From contig NZ_SLWB01000017.1 of assembly GCF_004340205.1 (NCBI RefSeq), forward strand, positions 1-64,000: a DNA stretch of 64,000 bases. Reading direction: 5' to 3'. The DNA is from Acetobacteroides hydrogenigenes (lineage in GTDB: Bacteria; Bacteroidota; Bacteroidia; Bacteroidales; ZOR0009). Below are positions 8,755 to 16,894 of this stretch, piece by piece (position 1 is the first letter of the stretch; every line of letters begins with the position of its first letter). The translations under genes and the position numbers were made by a program. The notes under the pieces are model-generated. The model saw only the letters and a program-made list of their open reading frames with translations. It made no database searches and was not told the origin of the DNA.

Positions 8755-10140
8755 ATGAAAAAGAAAAATATATTTCTCTATTTGACGATGTCCTTACTAT
8801 TCTGCTCTTGCGATAATACCTGGATGAACCTAGATCCACAATATGCAGTAGAAACAGATAAGGCGATAAGATCAACAACAGATGCAGAGTATGCCATTAA
8901 TGGTATATATAGCACAATGCAGAATTACGAGTACTATGGCGCCCGCATGACCTACTACGGCGACGTTACCGGTGAAGATGCGCAAGCCTATAGCAACACC
9001 AAGCGCTGCGCCGATTTTTACCTGTTTCAGTACAATAAGGATAACGCTCCTACATCGTTATGGAAGTTCCCTTATAAGGTTATTCGACTTGCAAATAATA
9101 TTCTTGCAGCCGACCCCAACTTTGTTCCTGCCGATATTAAAGGGCAAGCATTAGCGCTTCGCGCATTGGCCCTTTTTGATGTTACTCGCGTTTACGGATA
9201 TCCTTACACCAAGGATAATGGAGCATCGTTAGGTGGTGTAATTATGCTAAAAGCCCCTAGCTATCTCGATAGACCAAAGCGTAGTACCGTTGCTCAATGC
9301 TACGATCAGGTGATCGCGGATCTTAAGGAGGCAATCCCACTTCTCACCAACTCTAAAAAACAAGGGAAAATGTCGCAAGTTGCAGCAAAAGCCCTTCTAG
9401 CACGCGTTTATCTTTACAAGAACGATAACGTAAATGCCTTAGCAATGGCTGAAGAAGCCATTACAGATGCCTTAGCCAACAAGTATCGCCTTTGGACTAA
9501 TGCCGAATACGTTACGGCATGGGTAGGCGGCTTAGATACAGAGGTGCTATTCAAGATAATCAATACGGTTACAGACAACGCTAGTAACGAATCCATCGGA
9601 TATCTATACTACGAAAAAGGGTATAAGGATATTATTGCTTCCGATGACTTTAAAACGCTTTTAAAACAGGATGCTAAGGATGTCCGAAATCTGTTAGTCC
9701 CCAGTAAGTACCTGCTAAAGTTCATTGGAAACGGAACCGATGAAGATACGCGTATGTCTGACGTGCCAGTCCTTCGTCTTTCGGAGGTTTACTTAATAGC
9801 AGCAGAGGCAGCTGTTAAAAGCCTCGATAACACCAAGGCGCTAAAATATCTGAATGCAATTGTAACTAGAGCAAATCCCGAAAAATCAGTAACCGGAACA
9901 GTAACGCTCACCCAGGTGCTCACTGAACGCCGAAAAGAGTTCTTTGGCGAGGGTCATCGTTTCTTCGATGCCATGCGAAATGGCATCACCATCGAAAGAA
10001 AGGGGAAATCGCACCTTACTGCACTTACTGATGCGGCTAGGAAGTTCAATTGGGATTACTACAAGATAGTACTTCCTATCCCAAAGTACGAAATGGATGC
10101 CAACCCTAACATGCGAGATCAACAAAATTCTGGGTATTAG
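8755..10140 (+). CDS. SusD/RagB-family nutrient-binding lipoprotein
   Basis: A 461-residue lipoprotein with a signal peptide and lipobox ending at CSC near residue 18 (SLLFCSCDN). It has the SusD-family N-terminal region (DAEYAINGIYSTMQ), the alpha-helical TPR-like core (GQALALRALALFDVTRVYG) and the typical C-terminus (LSEVYLIAAEAAVK, LTERRKEFFGEGHRFFDAMR). It sits on the cell surface and covers the SusC barrel, binding the ligand. It is co-transcribed with susC. Confidence 0.95.
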   Translation: MKKKNIFLYLTMSLLFCSCDNTWMNLDPQYAVETDKAIRSTTDAEYAINGIYSTMQNYEYYGARMTYYGDVTGEDAQAYSNTKRCADFYLFQYNKDNAPTSLWKFPYKVIRLANNILAADPNFVPADIKGQALALRALALFDVTRVYGYPYTKDNGASLGGVIMLKAPSYLDRPKRSTVAQCYDQVIADLKEAIPLLTNSKKQGKMSQVAAKALLARVYLYKNDNVNALAMAEEAITDALANKYRLWTNAEYVTAWVGGLDTEVLFKIINTVTDNASNESIGYLYYEKGYKDIIASDDFKTLLKQDAKDVRNLLVPSKYLLKFIGNGTDEDTRMSDVPVLRLSEVYLIAAEAAVKSLDNTKALKYLNAIVTRANPEKSVTGTVTLTQVLTERRKEFFGEGHRFFDAMRNGITIERKGKSHLTALTDAARKFNWDYYKIVLPIPKYEMDANPNMRDQQNSGY

Positions 10141-10185
10141 TCTTTATTGAGGTTTTTCAACTATAAATAAATATTGTACAAACTG

Positions 10186-10226
10186 AAGGGGGAAGGAAAA
10201 TAGCAGCTTATACTTCCCCCTTTTTA
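10186..10226 (+). terminator. Intrinsic terminator after susD
   Basis: Arms AAGGGGGAAG (10186-10195) and CTTCCCCCTT (10213-10222) followed by more T residues. It lies 46 bases after the susD stop and probably ends the susCD transcript. The rest of 10141-10491 shows no further gene. Confidence 0.75.
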
Positions 10227-10491
10227 CAACAATAAATACATACGGTTAACCGCCTATTAATCCATGATGACGTTTTTCCCATTTCAAACATAATCGATCA
10301 TACGGAGTTGTAAAAAATATCTCCAAATTTCACAATTTGCCACCTGAAGAAGGTAAATACGAGTACATCGTGCACCTAAATACTAGATCAAAGTACGAAT
10401 AAAGCACAAGCGACAGATTGTATCAACAGCAAAGAACTATGGTGCGCAAACAAATAGTTCAGAAAACCAGCACTCAAATCAATAGACGGCT

Positions 10492-11625
10492 ATGATTACC
10501 AAGTTTTTAAATCTTAAGACAACTTTTTCTCTTATTCTCCTTTTATCGTGCCTTGCAGTACTAGCAGACAAACACGAGCATGAAAAGGACATTTACCATG
10601 CCGATGGTCCCTATATATACTATAAGAAGAAAGAGGTAAACGTTATTACGGCAAACAATAAGGGCGAGGTATCCAACATCCGGTATTCAGACAGTGCACT
10701 TCCCAAATCCTTCGAAGTATATTCCGAGGAAGCCAACCATCATTTTACCTTCTCGCTACATCCAATTACCATTCCAGCCAACACTTATCCTCAACCAACC
10801 AAAACCTTTGTGCTATCCGATCCGCATGGCGATTTTGACGCATTCGTTTCCATTCTTAAAGCAGGAAAGGTTATTAACGACAGGTACGAATGGATATACG
10901 GCACCAACCACCTTGTTATTATCGGCGATGTTTTCGACCGTGGTGTCGACGTACTCCCAATCCTATGGCTATGCTATAAGCTCGACTACGAATCGACCTT
11001 AGCAGGTGGAAAACTACACTACATTATTGGTAATCATGAGGATATGGTACTTTCGGGCAACTACAAGTATACCGATGATAAGTATGAAGATATTTCGGAG
11101 TACCTCAAAATTGACTATAAGCAACTTTTCGACCAAAATACCGAGCTGGGCAGATGGATTCGATCAAAAAATTTCATCGAGAAGATAGGCGACAACCTTT
11201 TCGTACATGCAGGACTTAGCAAGGAGTTCTTAGAAAAGAACCTCACGCTCGATGTGGTAAACAATACCATGCGCCACTACCTTGGCGTTGGCAAAAACAA
11301 CATGGAGGATAAAAGCTCGTTGGCCTTCTTTCTCCTCGACACGAAGGGCCCTATATGGTTTCGCGGTCTTGTTAAAAGCGATGAGAAGTACTCTCCTATC
11401 GAAAAGGAAACTCTAAATGAGATTCTGGCAAAGTACGGCGTAAAGCGTATCGTTGTTGGGCATACCATCTTCGAAGAAATCTCCACACACCAGAACGGAA
11501 AAGTTATAGATGTAAACGTAAAAAACAATCATAACCGCAGTGTAGGGAAAGCCCGTGCGATAATTATAGAAAACTCGAAAATATCAGTAATTAATGATAA
11601 AGGATTTACAACTCTACTAAAGTAA
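10492..11625 (+). CDS. Exported PPP-family metallophosphatase (Shewanella-like type)
   Basis: A 377-residue metallophosphoesterase. The PPP-family motifs appear in order: SDPHGDF (GDxHG-like), GDVFDRG (GDxxDRG), GNHED (GNHE), HAGLS, and VVGHT. These bind two metal ions and the phosphate, so phosphomonoester or phosphoprotein hydrolysis is expected. The N-terminus is a signal sequence, with LLLSC at residues 16-20 that could be a lipobox, or SPase I cleavage after VLA; either way it acts outside the cytoplasm. The first motif begins SDPHG instead of GDxHG, as in some Shewanella-like phosphatases. It follows susCD in the same orientation but after a terminator, so it is probably its own unit. 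The substrate is unknown. Confidence 0.85.
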   Translation: MITKFLNLKTTFSLILLLSCLAVLADKHEHEKDIYHADGPYIYYKKKEVNVITANNKGEVSNIRYSDSALPKSFEVYSEEANHHFTFSLHPITIPANTYPQPTKTFVLSDPHGDFDAFVSILKAGKVINDRYEWIYGTNHLVIIGDVFDRGVDVLPILWLCYKLDYESTLAGGKLHYIIGNHEDMVLSGNYKYTDDKYEDISEYLKIDYKQLFDQNTELGRWIRSKNFIEKIGDNLFVHAGLSKEFLEKNLTLDVVNNTMRHYLGVGKNNMEDKSSLAFFLLDTKGPIWFRGLVKSDEKYSPIEKETLNEILAKYGVKRIVVGHTIFEEISTHQNGKVIDVNVKNNHNRSVGKARAIIIENSKISVINDKGFTTLLK

Positions 11626-11718
11626 ATCTGCAATAATACAGCATTCAAAATAGTGGTTGTCGTTTGTATTGATTACAATAGACCTCCTTCTTTTTCATAG
11701 TTTTAGCAGAATGTGAAC

Positions 11719-11754
11719 AGGGAGGGAACTAGTAAATATATTAGTTCCCTCCCT
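11719..11754. terminator. Hairpin terminator after the phosphatase gene
   Basis: Perfect 13-base arms AGGGAGGGAACTA (11719-11731) and TAGTTCCCTCCCT (11742-11754), followed on the plus strand by a T-rich stretch. It probably ends the phosphatase transcript. Confidence 0.8.
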
Positions 11755-11787
11755 ACTTCTTTTTAAGTCTATCCTAAAAGCAAAAAA

Positions 11788-11814
11788 AAGATGCCGGATA
11801 AATCCCGGCATCTT
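11788..11814. terminator. Bidirectional hairpin terminator between convergent genes
   Basis: Arms AAGATGCCGG (11788-11797) and CCGGCATCTT (11805-11814), with an A-run before and a T-run after on the plus strand, so it can work in both directions. On the minus strand it closes the 11833-12414 gene and probably the pigment operon before it. Confidence 0.8.
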
Positions 11815-11832
11815 CCTTTTAATTTATACTTT

Positions 11833-12414
11833 TTAGTACCTCCAATCCTTCATAATCTTATAGATTGAGCCAGCCCAGTAGTTTCTTAAACCAAAACCAG
11901 CAGCCTTACCCGATACTGCCTTTGTATATAAAATATCTCCTGTTGCCTCATCGAAAAATACTACATGGTAGTATCCTATTTCGAACTGCTTATCCAAGCA
12001 TTCTGCAACAAATACAAGCCCAACACCCTTACCTCCGGTTTTGTAGCTCTTAACATGAGCGGCAAGCTGTTCTGGAGCAATAACAGGCTTCTTGCTGTTG
12101 ACAATCATGCTCGATTCGTTCATTTCATCGTTAAGCTTATTAACCAAATCAAAGTTGTTAGTAACCTCGTCCTTTTTAAAGAAAGAAGGAACGTTGAACT
12201 TCTTAGATTCGGTAATAAAAAGACCGTTAATGCCAGTATAAGCTTTTTTAAGCTCCGAAGGTGTGTTAACCACACCATATGCCTTCGAAATAGAGAAATC
12301 GACACCATAGAAGGTAATGTTTTTTACATCCTTCATACTGGCAGATTGATTCGACTGTCCGAATGCAAAAACAAAAGAAAACAGCAACAATGCTGCACAT
12401 AAAACTTTTTTCAT
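11833..12414 (-). CDS. Small secreted protein, unknown function
   Basis: A 193-residue protein starting at the Met at 12414, which begins a clear signal peptide (MKKVLCAALLLFSFVFAFGQ, cut near FGQ). The mature part ends in a block with SGKAAGFGLRNYWAGSIY, which I have seen in small periplasmic proteins of Bacteroidota but which has no function I can name. It lies 19 bases after the ligase gene at the end of the pigment operon, and a terminator follows, so it may be the last gene of that transcript. Confidence 0.6.
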   Translation of the reverse strand: MKKVLCAALLLFSFVFAFGQSNQSASMKDVKNITFYGVDFSISKAYGVVNTPSELKKAYTGINGLFITESKKFNVPSFFKKDEVTNNFDLVNKLNDEMNESSMIVNSKKPVIAPEQLAAHVKSYKTGGKGVGLVFVAECLDKQFEIGYYHVVFFDEATGDILYTKAVSGKAAGFGLRNYWAGSIYKIMKDWRY

Positions 12415-12433
12415 AATCCTTTGCATTTAAATG

Positions 12434-13744
12434 TTAACATTTTGTTTTGTCGCGGAAATCTACAAATTTTATAGCTTTTCTGCTCATTTTGGGCAGCTGT
12501 TTTTTTGCAATAGTTTCAATTGGTTCAAAAACGATATCAGGAGCTACGCGTACTTTTGACCTAAACGAATCCTTAATATGCTTAACCAACTCCTCCGTAT
12601 GGTTCTCACTACCCACCTTTACCAAGATAGCATCGGTTCCGAGCGTGTTGGTGTACACCTCTACAATGTAGTTCTTCACATCAGGAATGTTATCAAGCAC
12701 ATCATACAAGGCCGTTGGATAAAGGGTTGTACCTTTATACTTAATCATCTGCCCCTTGCGCCCTAAAACAGGGCTTAAGCGCATCGTCTGTCGTCCACAA
12801 CCACACTTTTCCATGGTATGGTAGCAAATATCTCCAGTTTTGAATCTCAACAACGGCATCCCCTTAACACCTAACGTAGTAATGGTAACCTCACCTGCAT
12901 CTCCATCCTTAACCGGACGATTGTTATCGTCGAGAAACTCAACGATTATAAGTTCGGGCTGATGGTGCCCTCCATTATGGCATTCGCACTCAGTAAACGA
13001 CGACTGCATTTCGGTAGATGCATAGGTAGAATGAAGAGCAAGTGTTGGCCAACGCTCGCTGATTTTCTTTCCAAGAGTATTCAACGAAAAATCGTTATTC
13101 CGAAGCGACTCCCCAATGCAAATAGCCTTCTTTAGTGGGCTATTGAGGTAGTCTATTCCATTTGCCTCTGCAAAATCTATCAGCTTAAGGAGGAACGAAG
13201 GAACCACCATGCAGCTGCTGGGATGATTACGTCGAATGGTATCCCACTGAAGTTCTGGAATGCCATTTCCTACTCGAATAACGCCACAGCCCAACTCCCT
13301 TGCTCCTAAGAAATAGGCAAGCCCAGCCATAAACCTACGGTCGATGGTGGTCATCAGCTGAATGATATCCTGCTTGGAACAGCCAGCCGTGGTAAACGAA
13401 AGAGCCTCGTTGTAGGCTAGGCGGTCTAAGTCGGCATCGGTAAGGGCAAAGGTAACCGGATCGCCAAGCGTGCCCGATGTGGTAACGTAATCGATAATCT
13501 CGCTTCTATCCACGCAGATAAAGTCCTCGTTGTGGAGCTGCAGGTCGCGCTTTGTGGTCACCGGCAGGTGAGCCAAATCCTCTATATGCTCTATCTTGCT
13601 AATATCTATCTTATACTCGCTAAACATGTGCGAGTAAAACTTCGACTTGGACTGAAGATATACCAATTCCTCTTTAAGACGAGCCTCTTGGTAGGCCTTT
13701 ATCTCCGCGGGAGACAAAAATTGAATGTTTTGATCCTTTCTCAT
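12434..13744 (-). CDS. PaaK-like adenylate-forming ligase (aryl-CoA or aryl-ACP ligase)
   Basis: A 436-residue member of the phenylacetate-CoA ligase branch of adenylating enzymes. The phosphate-binding motif TTSGTLGDP is near residue 90, followed by the family core and a C-terminal subdomain (LPKMSRKAIKFVD). The likely job, inferred from the cluster, is ATP-dependent activation of 4-coumarate made by the ammonia-lyase, loading it onto CoA or the pathway ACP as the polyene starter. Its start overlaps the previous gene's stop (ATGA), so the two are translationally coupled. Confidence 0.8.
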   Translation of the reverse strand: MRKDQNIQFLSPAEIKAYQEARLKEELVYLQSKSKFYSHMFSEYKIDISKIEHIEDLAHLPVTTKRDLQLHNEDFICVDRSEIIDYVTTSGTLGDPVTFALTDADLDRLAYNEALSFTTAGCSKQDIIQLMTTIDRRFMAGLAYFLGARELGCGVIRVGNGIPELQWDTIRRNHPSSCMVVPSFLLKLIDFAEANGIDYLNSPLKKAICIGESLRNNDFSLNTLGKKISERWPTLALHSTYASTEMQSSFTECECHNGGHHQPELIIVEFLDDNNRPVKDGDAGEVTITTLGVKGMPLLRFKTGDICYHTMEKCGCGRQTMRLSPVLGRKGQMIKYKGTTLYPTALYDVLDNIPDVKNYIVEVYTNTLGTDAILVKVGSENHTEELVKHIKDSFRSKVRVAPDIVFEPIETIAKKQLPKMSRKAIKFVDFRDKTKC

Positions 13745-15399
13745 TTGCTGAGATTTTTAATCTTTTTCTCAATTGATTCGCGTTCATTTACCCGAGGAAT
13801 CTCCTTTTTAAGAGCCATCCTCCAGTAATAGGCAGCCTTTGCGGGATTGTCGAAATGGGCGTAATAGTTTCCAAGTAGCTCGTACGTGTGGTACATATTC
13901 GGATTTACAGCCACTAGCTTATTCAGCGAATCGGCACTTAACGGACTGTCTGTACTAATAGATTTTTTGATTTGCTTAGCCAACGCCCTAAACTCAACAA
14001 TTCTTGCATAGTCGTTTCGGATAAAGGTAGAGTCAACAGCAATAGTCAGCTTCTTATCGGCAAGTTCTCTGCTAAAATCGGGATTTGCAAATATCTTTTT
14101 TAAGCTGTAGCACACCATCTTGCCCGACTGCCATGGAGTGGTAGAAACCCACATCAAACCCTCTTTCGGTTTAAAGATAACGGAATGGTGACAGATGGAC
14201 TGGTTGAGCGATTTCTCGTTGGTCAATCCGATATCCTCTCCGTTCACGCCTAACCTATCTCGAAGGATTTTAGCAGCCAAGTTCGGACTTAGCGGTTTCT
14301 TATCCTCCAAAAGCTTTTCCAAACGCCTATATCGGTACGGGCTATCGGAGGTTGCAATATTTTCAATGTTCTTCGGATCGTTCCTAAAGGTCTCAGACTG
14401 ATAGTGATTTGTACATATTATACGATCGCTCTTGCTTTCGAATAGCCCAATCTGCGATGGAGTTTTTTCGATAATTGCAGCCTTACCGTCCTTTGTCGAA
14501 CCGATTAGGAGCGATTCGGATACAAAGGTGTGATGCTTCTGTGCTATTGCGTACGCCTCTTTGATGGTTGAGGCATACTGAAGTATCTCGCGAACAAGAA
14601 TAGAAATCGGCATTGCCGCCGACGTAGGAATGTCGCCTTTCGCAGCATTAATGGTAACGGTAAGGCCAGCCTCGTTCATCCCCGAAAGAACACCTACCAT
14701 TCCGGCCCACCCAACAGATGCAAACTTATAGCCACTTTGAGGATTTACGAAAGAAACAAGCTTATTCTTTGCAAAATCGTCGCCCACATAAAAATCGAAG
14801 TTACGCCCAACCAGTAGCGAAGAGTCCTCGCTCTTTTTATCCCAAACAGCAAAAGAGCTACATCCCACCAGCATATACTCCTGCATGGTATGGCCAATAT
14901 CGTGTGCTGCATGGTAGTTTAGCTGTCGCTCGTAAGGAGTCCCTATTGCGTTGTACTCATCAGTACATGAAAGAGAAATTCCATATATCTCTTTTCTGTA
15001 CTCCTCTGGAATATATTTGCCCAGATTCCTATTGAAGACAACGGTAAAGAAACGAAGGAACTTCAGGTAGCTCTCAGAAGGAATGATCTCCTTAATCTGA
15101 TCGACAAATACCTTTTCTTGATAAGCTAACAGGTCTTGAGATAAACGCCCCATTGCAACGCCTCTAGTTAAAGGATCTCCATGGATATACGCCTCCCAAA
15201 GACCGCTCTCGCTTTGACGAAGGTAATTCCCATTGCAGGTTCTAAAACCATTGGTGTCCAAAACCTGGTAATTCTTCAGGTTAACCGAAACCTTAGGAGT
15301 GCCCATATCAGCACTTATATAAAGTACCGTAATAGTTCCAACTAGCAAAACAAAAATTGCTAGCAATCCAATGGATATATACTTTAAAGTTCTCTTCAT
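13741..15399 (-). CDS. C45-type Ntn hydrolase/acyltransferase, membrane-anchored, with C-terminal TPR-like region
   Basis: About 552 residues from the Met at 15399, which lies one base after the upstream stop; a Met 15 bases earlier would overlap the previous gene. It has an N-terminal membrane anchor (residues 9-29), then the penicillin-acyltransferase/choloylglycine-hydrolase-like fold with GCSSFAVWD, where Cys180 should become the N-terminal nucleophile after self-cleavage. Further family features are VGRNFDF and the GMNEAGLTVTINAAKG segment. The end contains a short TPR-like helix pair (YELLGNYYAHFDNPAKAAYYW). Family members cut or form amide or ester bonds. Here it may transfer or release the polyene acyl chain on the outer face of the inner membrane; that is inference. 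Confidence 0.75.
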   Translation of the reverse strand: MKRTLKYISIGLLAIFVLLVGTITVLYISADMGTPKVSVNLKNYQVLDTNGFRTCNGNYLRQSESGLWEAYIHGDPLTRGVAMGRLSQDLLAYQEKVFVDQIKEIIPSESYLKFLRFFTVVFNRNLGKYIPEEYRKEIYGISLSCTDEYNAIGTPYERQLNYHAAHDIGHTMQEYMLVGCSSFAVWDKKSEDSSLLVGRNFDFYVGDDFAKNKLVSFVNPQSGYKFASVGWAGMVGVLSGMNEAGLTVTINAAKGDIPTSAAMPISILVREILQYASTIKEAYAIAQKHHTFVSESLLIGSTKDGKAAIIEKTPSQIGLFESKSDRIICTNHYQSETFRNDPKNIENIATSDSPYRYRRLEKLLEDKKPLSPNLAAKILRDRLGVNGEDIGLTNEKSLNQSICHHSVIFKPKEGLMWVSTTPWQSGKMVCYSLKKIFANPDFSRELADKKLTIAVDSTFIRNDYARIVEFRALAKQIKKSISTDSPLSADSLNKLVAVNPNMYHTYELLGNYYAHFDNPAKAAYYWRMALKKEIPRVNERESIEKKIKNLSK

Positions 15400-15400
15400 A

Positions 15401-16894
15401 CTAAACAGCCCCAATTTTTTTCGCCAAATATTCCTTACCGAGTAGCTCAGAGCAAGTAAGCGTTGCCGTTAACGTAACGCCCAAAGCTCCATGTACGTTA
15501 AGGTTTTGGCCTGTTAGAAAGAGATTTTCGATCTTGGTTTTTGTAGGAATGAGCGATATCAACGGATTTTTGTAACTTTTGGAAATCCCATAAGCAGAAC
15601 CTTGGGGTGTTGCCGTATAATCTCTATAGGTTAGAGGTGTTGCCGTGTATATCCTTTCTATGCTCTCCCTTATATTCGGTATATATCGCGCAGCAAAATC
15701 AATGATTTCTTCCGCTTTCGCCTGCTTAAACTCCTTGTACGAATCCCCTCTCCTTTCAACCGTTGTGCCACTCCACTGCGCAACCTCATCAAAAAACATA
15801 GGAGAAAGAATTGTAACCACATCGGCAAACTTTTCGTTGTAGCTGTTGGCCTGGTTGCAAAGTAAAGCGAACCTTACACGCTTATCCTCTGGATGAGCCG
15901 TTGCATACCACGCATCGGAACCTTCGTGAAGGTAGTAGTTTCTGTTGATGTAAGGGAAGGAATCCTTCTTCATTATCAAGTAAACGGTAAACAGCCCATA
16001 GGTATTGGGCATCGAATTCATGCGAGTTAAATAAGCCTTCTTAATTGCCTTTGTTTTATCAACCAAATCAAAAGTTGTGGCAGGATGCAGGTTCGATATG
16101 AAATATTTAGCCTCAATACGCTCGCTTCCATTTAACTCTACCGCAGAAATTCTGTTGTTCTCCACTATAAAACGGGTAACCTCTTTGCGTTTGAGCACCT
16201 CTCCTCCATTCGATCGGATAACATCCGCAAAAGCATCGGCAATGCTTTGGGTACCATCTACAATGCGGTATGCGCCTTCTATATTAGATCCCGTAATCAT
16301 AGCATGATGGTATAGCATCGAATGATCGCGTTCGCCACCGTAAAGCGTTACATTACCGGCAAGAATATTACGAAGTTTCTCGTCTTTTACGGTTTCCTCA
16401 ATCATATGAGAGGCGGACTGCGAGAAGTACTCCATTCCTCCTGCACTGATAATGCCATTCTGCAAATGCTTTACGCTAATAAGATCATAGATATTCTTTA
16501 TCCTATTAGCGTACTCCTTCAAGCCTGATCGTTCGGAAGGAAACTTCTCTGCAAGGGTATCAACAAATCGGTCGTAGCCCATCGCATAGCTATACTCGCA
16601 ACCTCCGTAGTTAATAACATCAAAAGCATCCTCATCTAAGCGACGAAGCTTTACCTTATCTAAAATTCCAAAATACTTAAAATACTGATGGAGGATCTGT
16701 CCCGGATCTAAGCTTCCGATATAGTGAAATCCCGTATCAAGCAGATGCCCATTTCTCTTAAAGGACTGAAGGCAGCCACCAATAATTGGATTCTTCTCTA
16801 AAACACAAACATGGTATCCCTCTTTCGATAGTATAGCAGCGCACTCCAGTCCTCCCAGACCGCTACCAACTATCACAACATCATACTTACTCAT
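15401..16894 (-). CDS. CrtI/phytoene-desaturase-like FAD oxidoreductase
   Basis: A 497-residue flavoprotein with an N-terminal dinucleotide fold (VVIVGSGLGGLECAAIL, then VLEKN and GGCLQSF) and the C-terminal FAD motif typical of the carotenoid-desaturase/retinol-saturase group (FLTGQNLNVHGALGVTLTA). In an aryl-polyene setting it may oxidise or reduce the conjugated chain or the ring. Its start overlaps the end of the MMPL fusion gene by 4 bases (ATGA). Confidence 0.8.
   Translation of the reverse strand: MSKYDVVIVGSGLGGLECAAILSKEGYHVCVLEKNPIIGGCLQSFKRNGHLLDTGFHYIGSLDPGQILHQYFKYFGILDKVKLRRLDEDAFDVINYGGCEYSYAMGYDRFVDTLAEKFPSERSGLKEYANRIKNIYDLISVKHLQNGIISAGGMEYFSQSASHMIEETVKDEKLRNILAGNVTLYGGERDHSMLYHHAMITGSNIEGAYRIVDGTQSIADAFADVIRSNGGEVLKRKEVTRFIVENNRISAVELNGSERIEAKYFISNLHPATTFDLVDKTKAIKKAYLTRMNSMPNTYGLFTVYLIMKKDSFPYINRNYYLHEGSDAWYATAHPEDKRVRFALLCNQANSYNEKFADVVTILSPMFFDEVAQWSGTTVERRGDSYKEFKQAKAEEIIDFAARYIPNIRESIERIYTATPLTYRDYTATPQGSAYGISKSYKNPLISLIPTKTKIENLFLTGQNLNVHGALGVTLTATLTCSELLGKEYLAKKIGAV

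Noticed and set aside
5628-11625. Complete polysaccharide utilisation locus
   Set aside because: Only SusC and SusD are present; no glycoside hydrolase, lyase, esterase or sulfatase is nearby.
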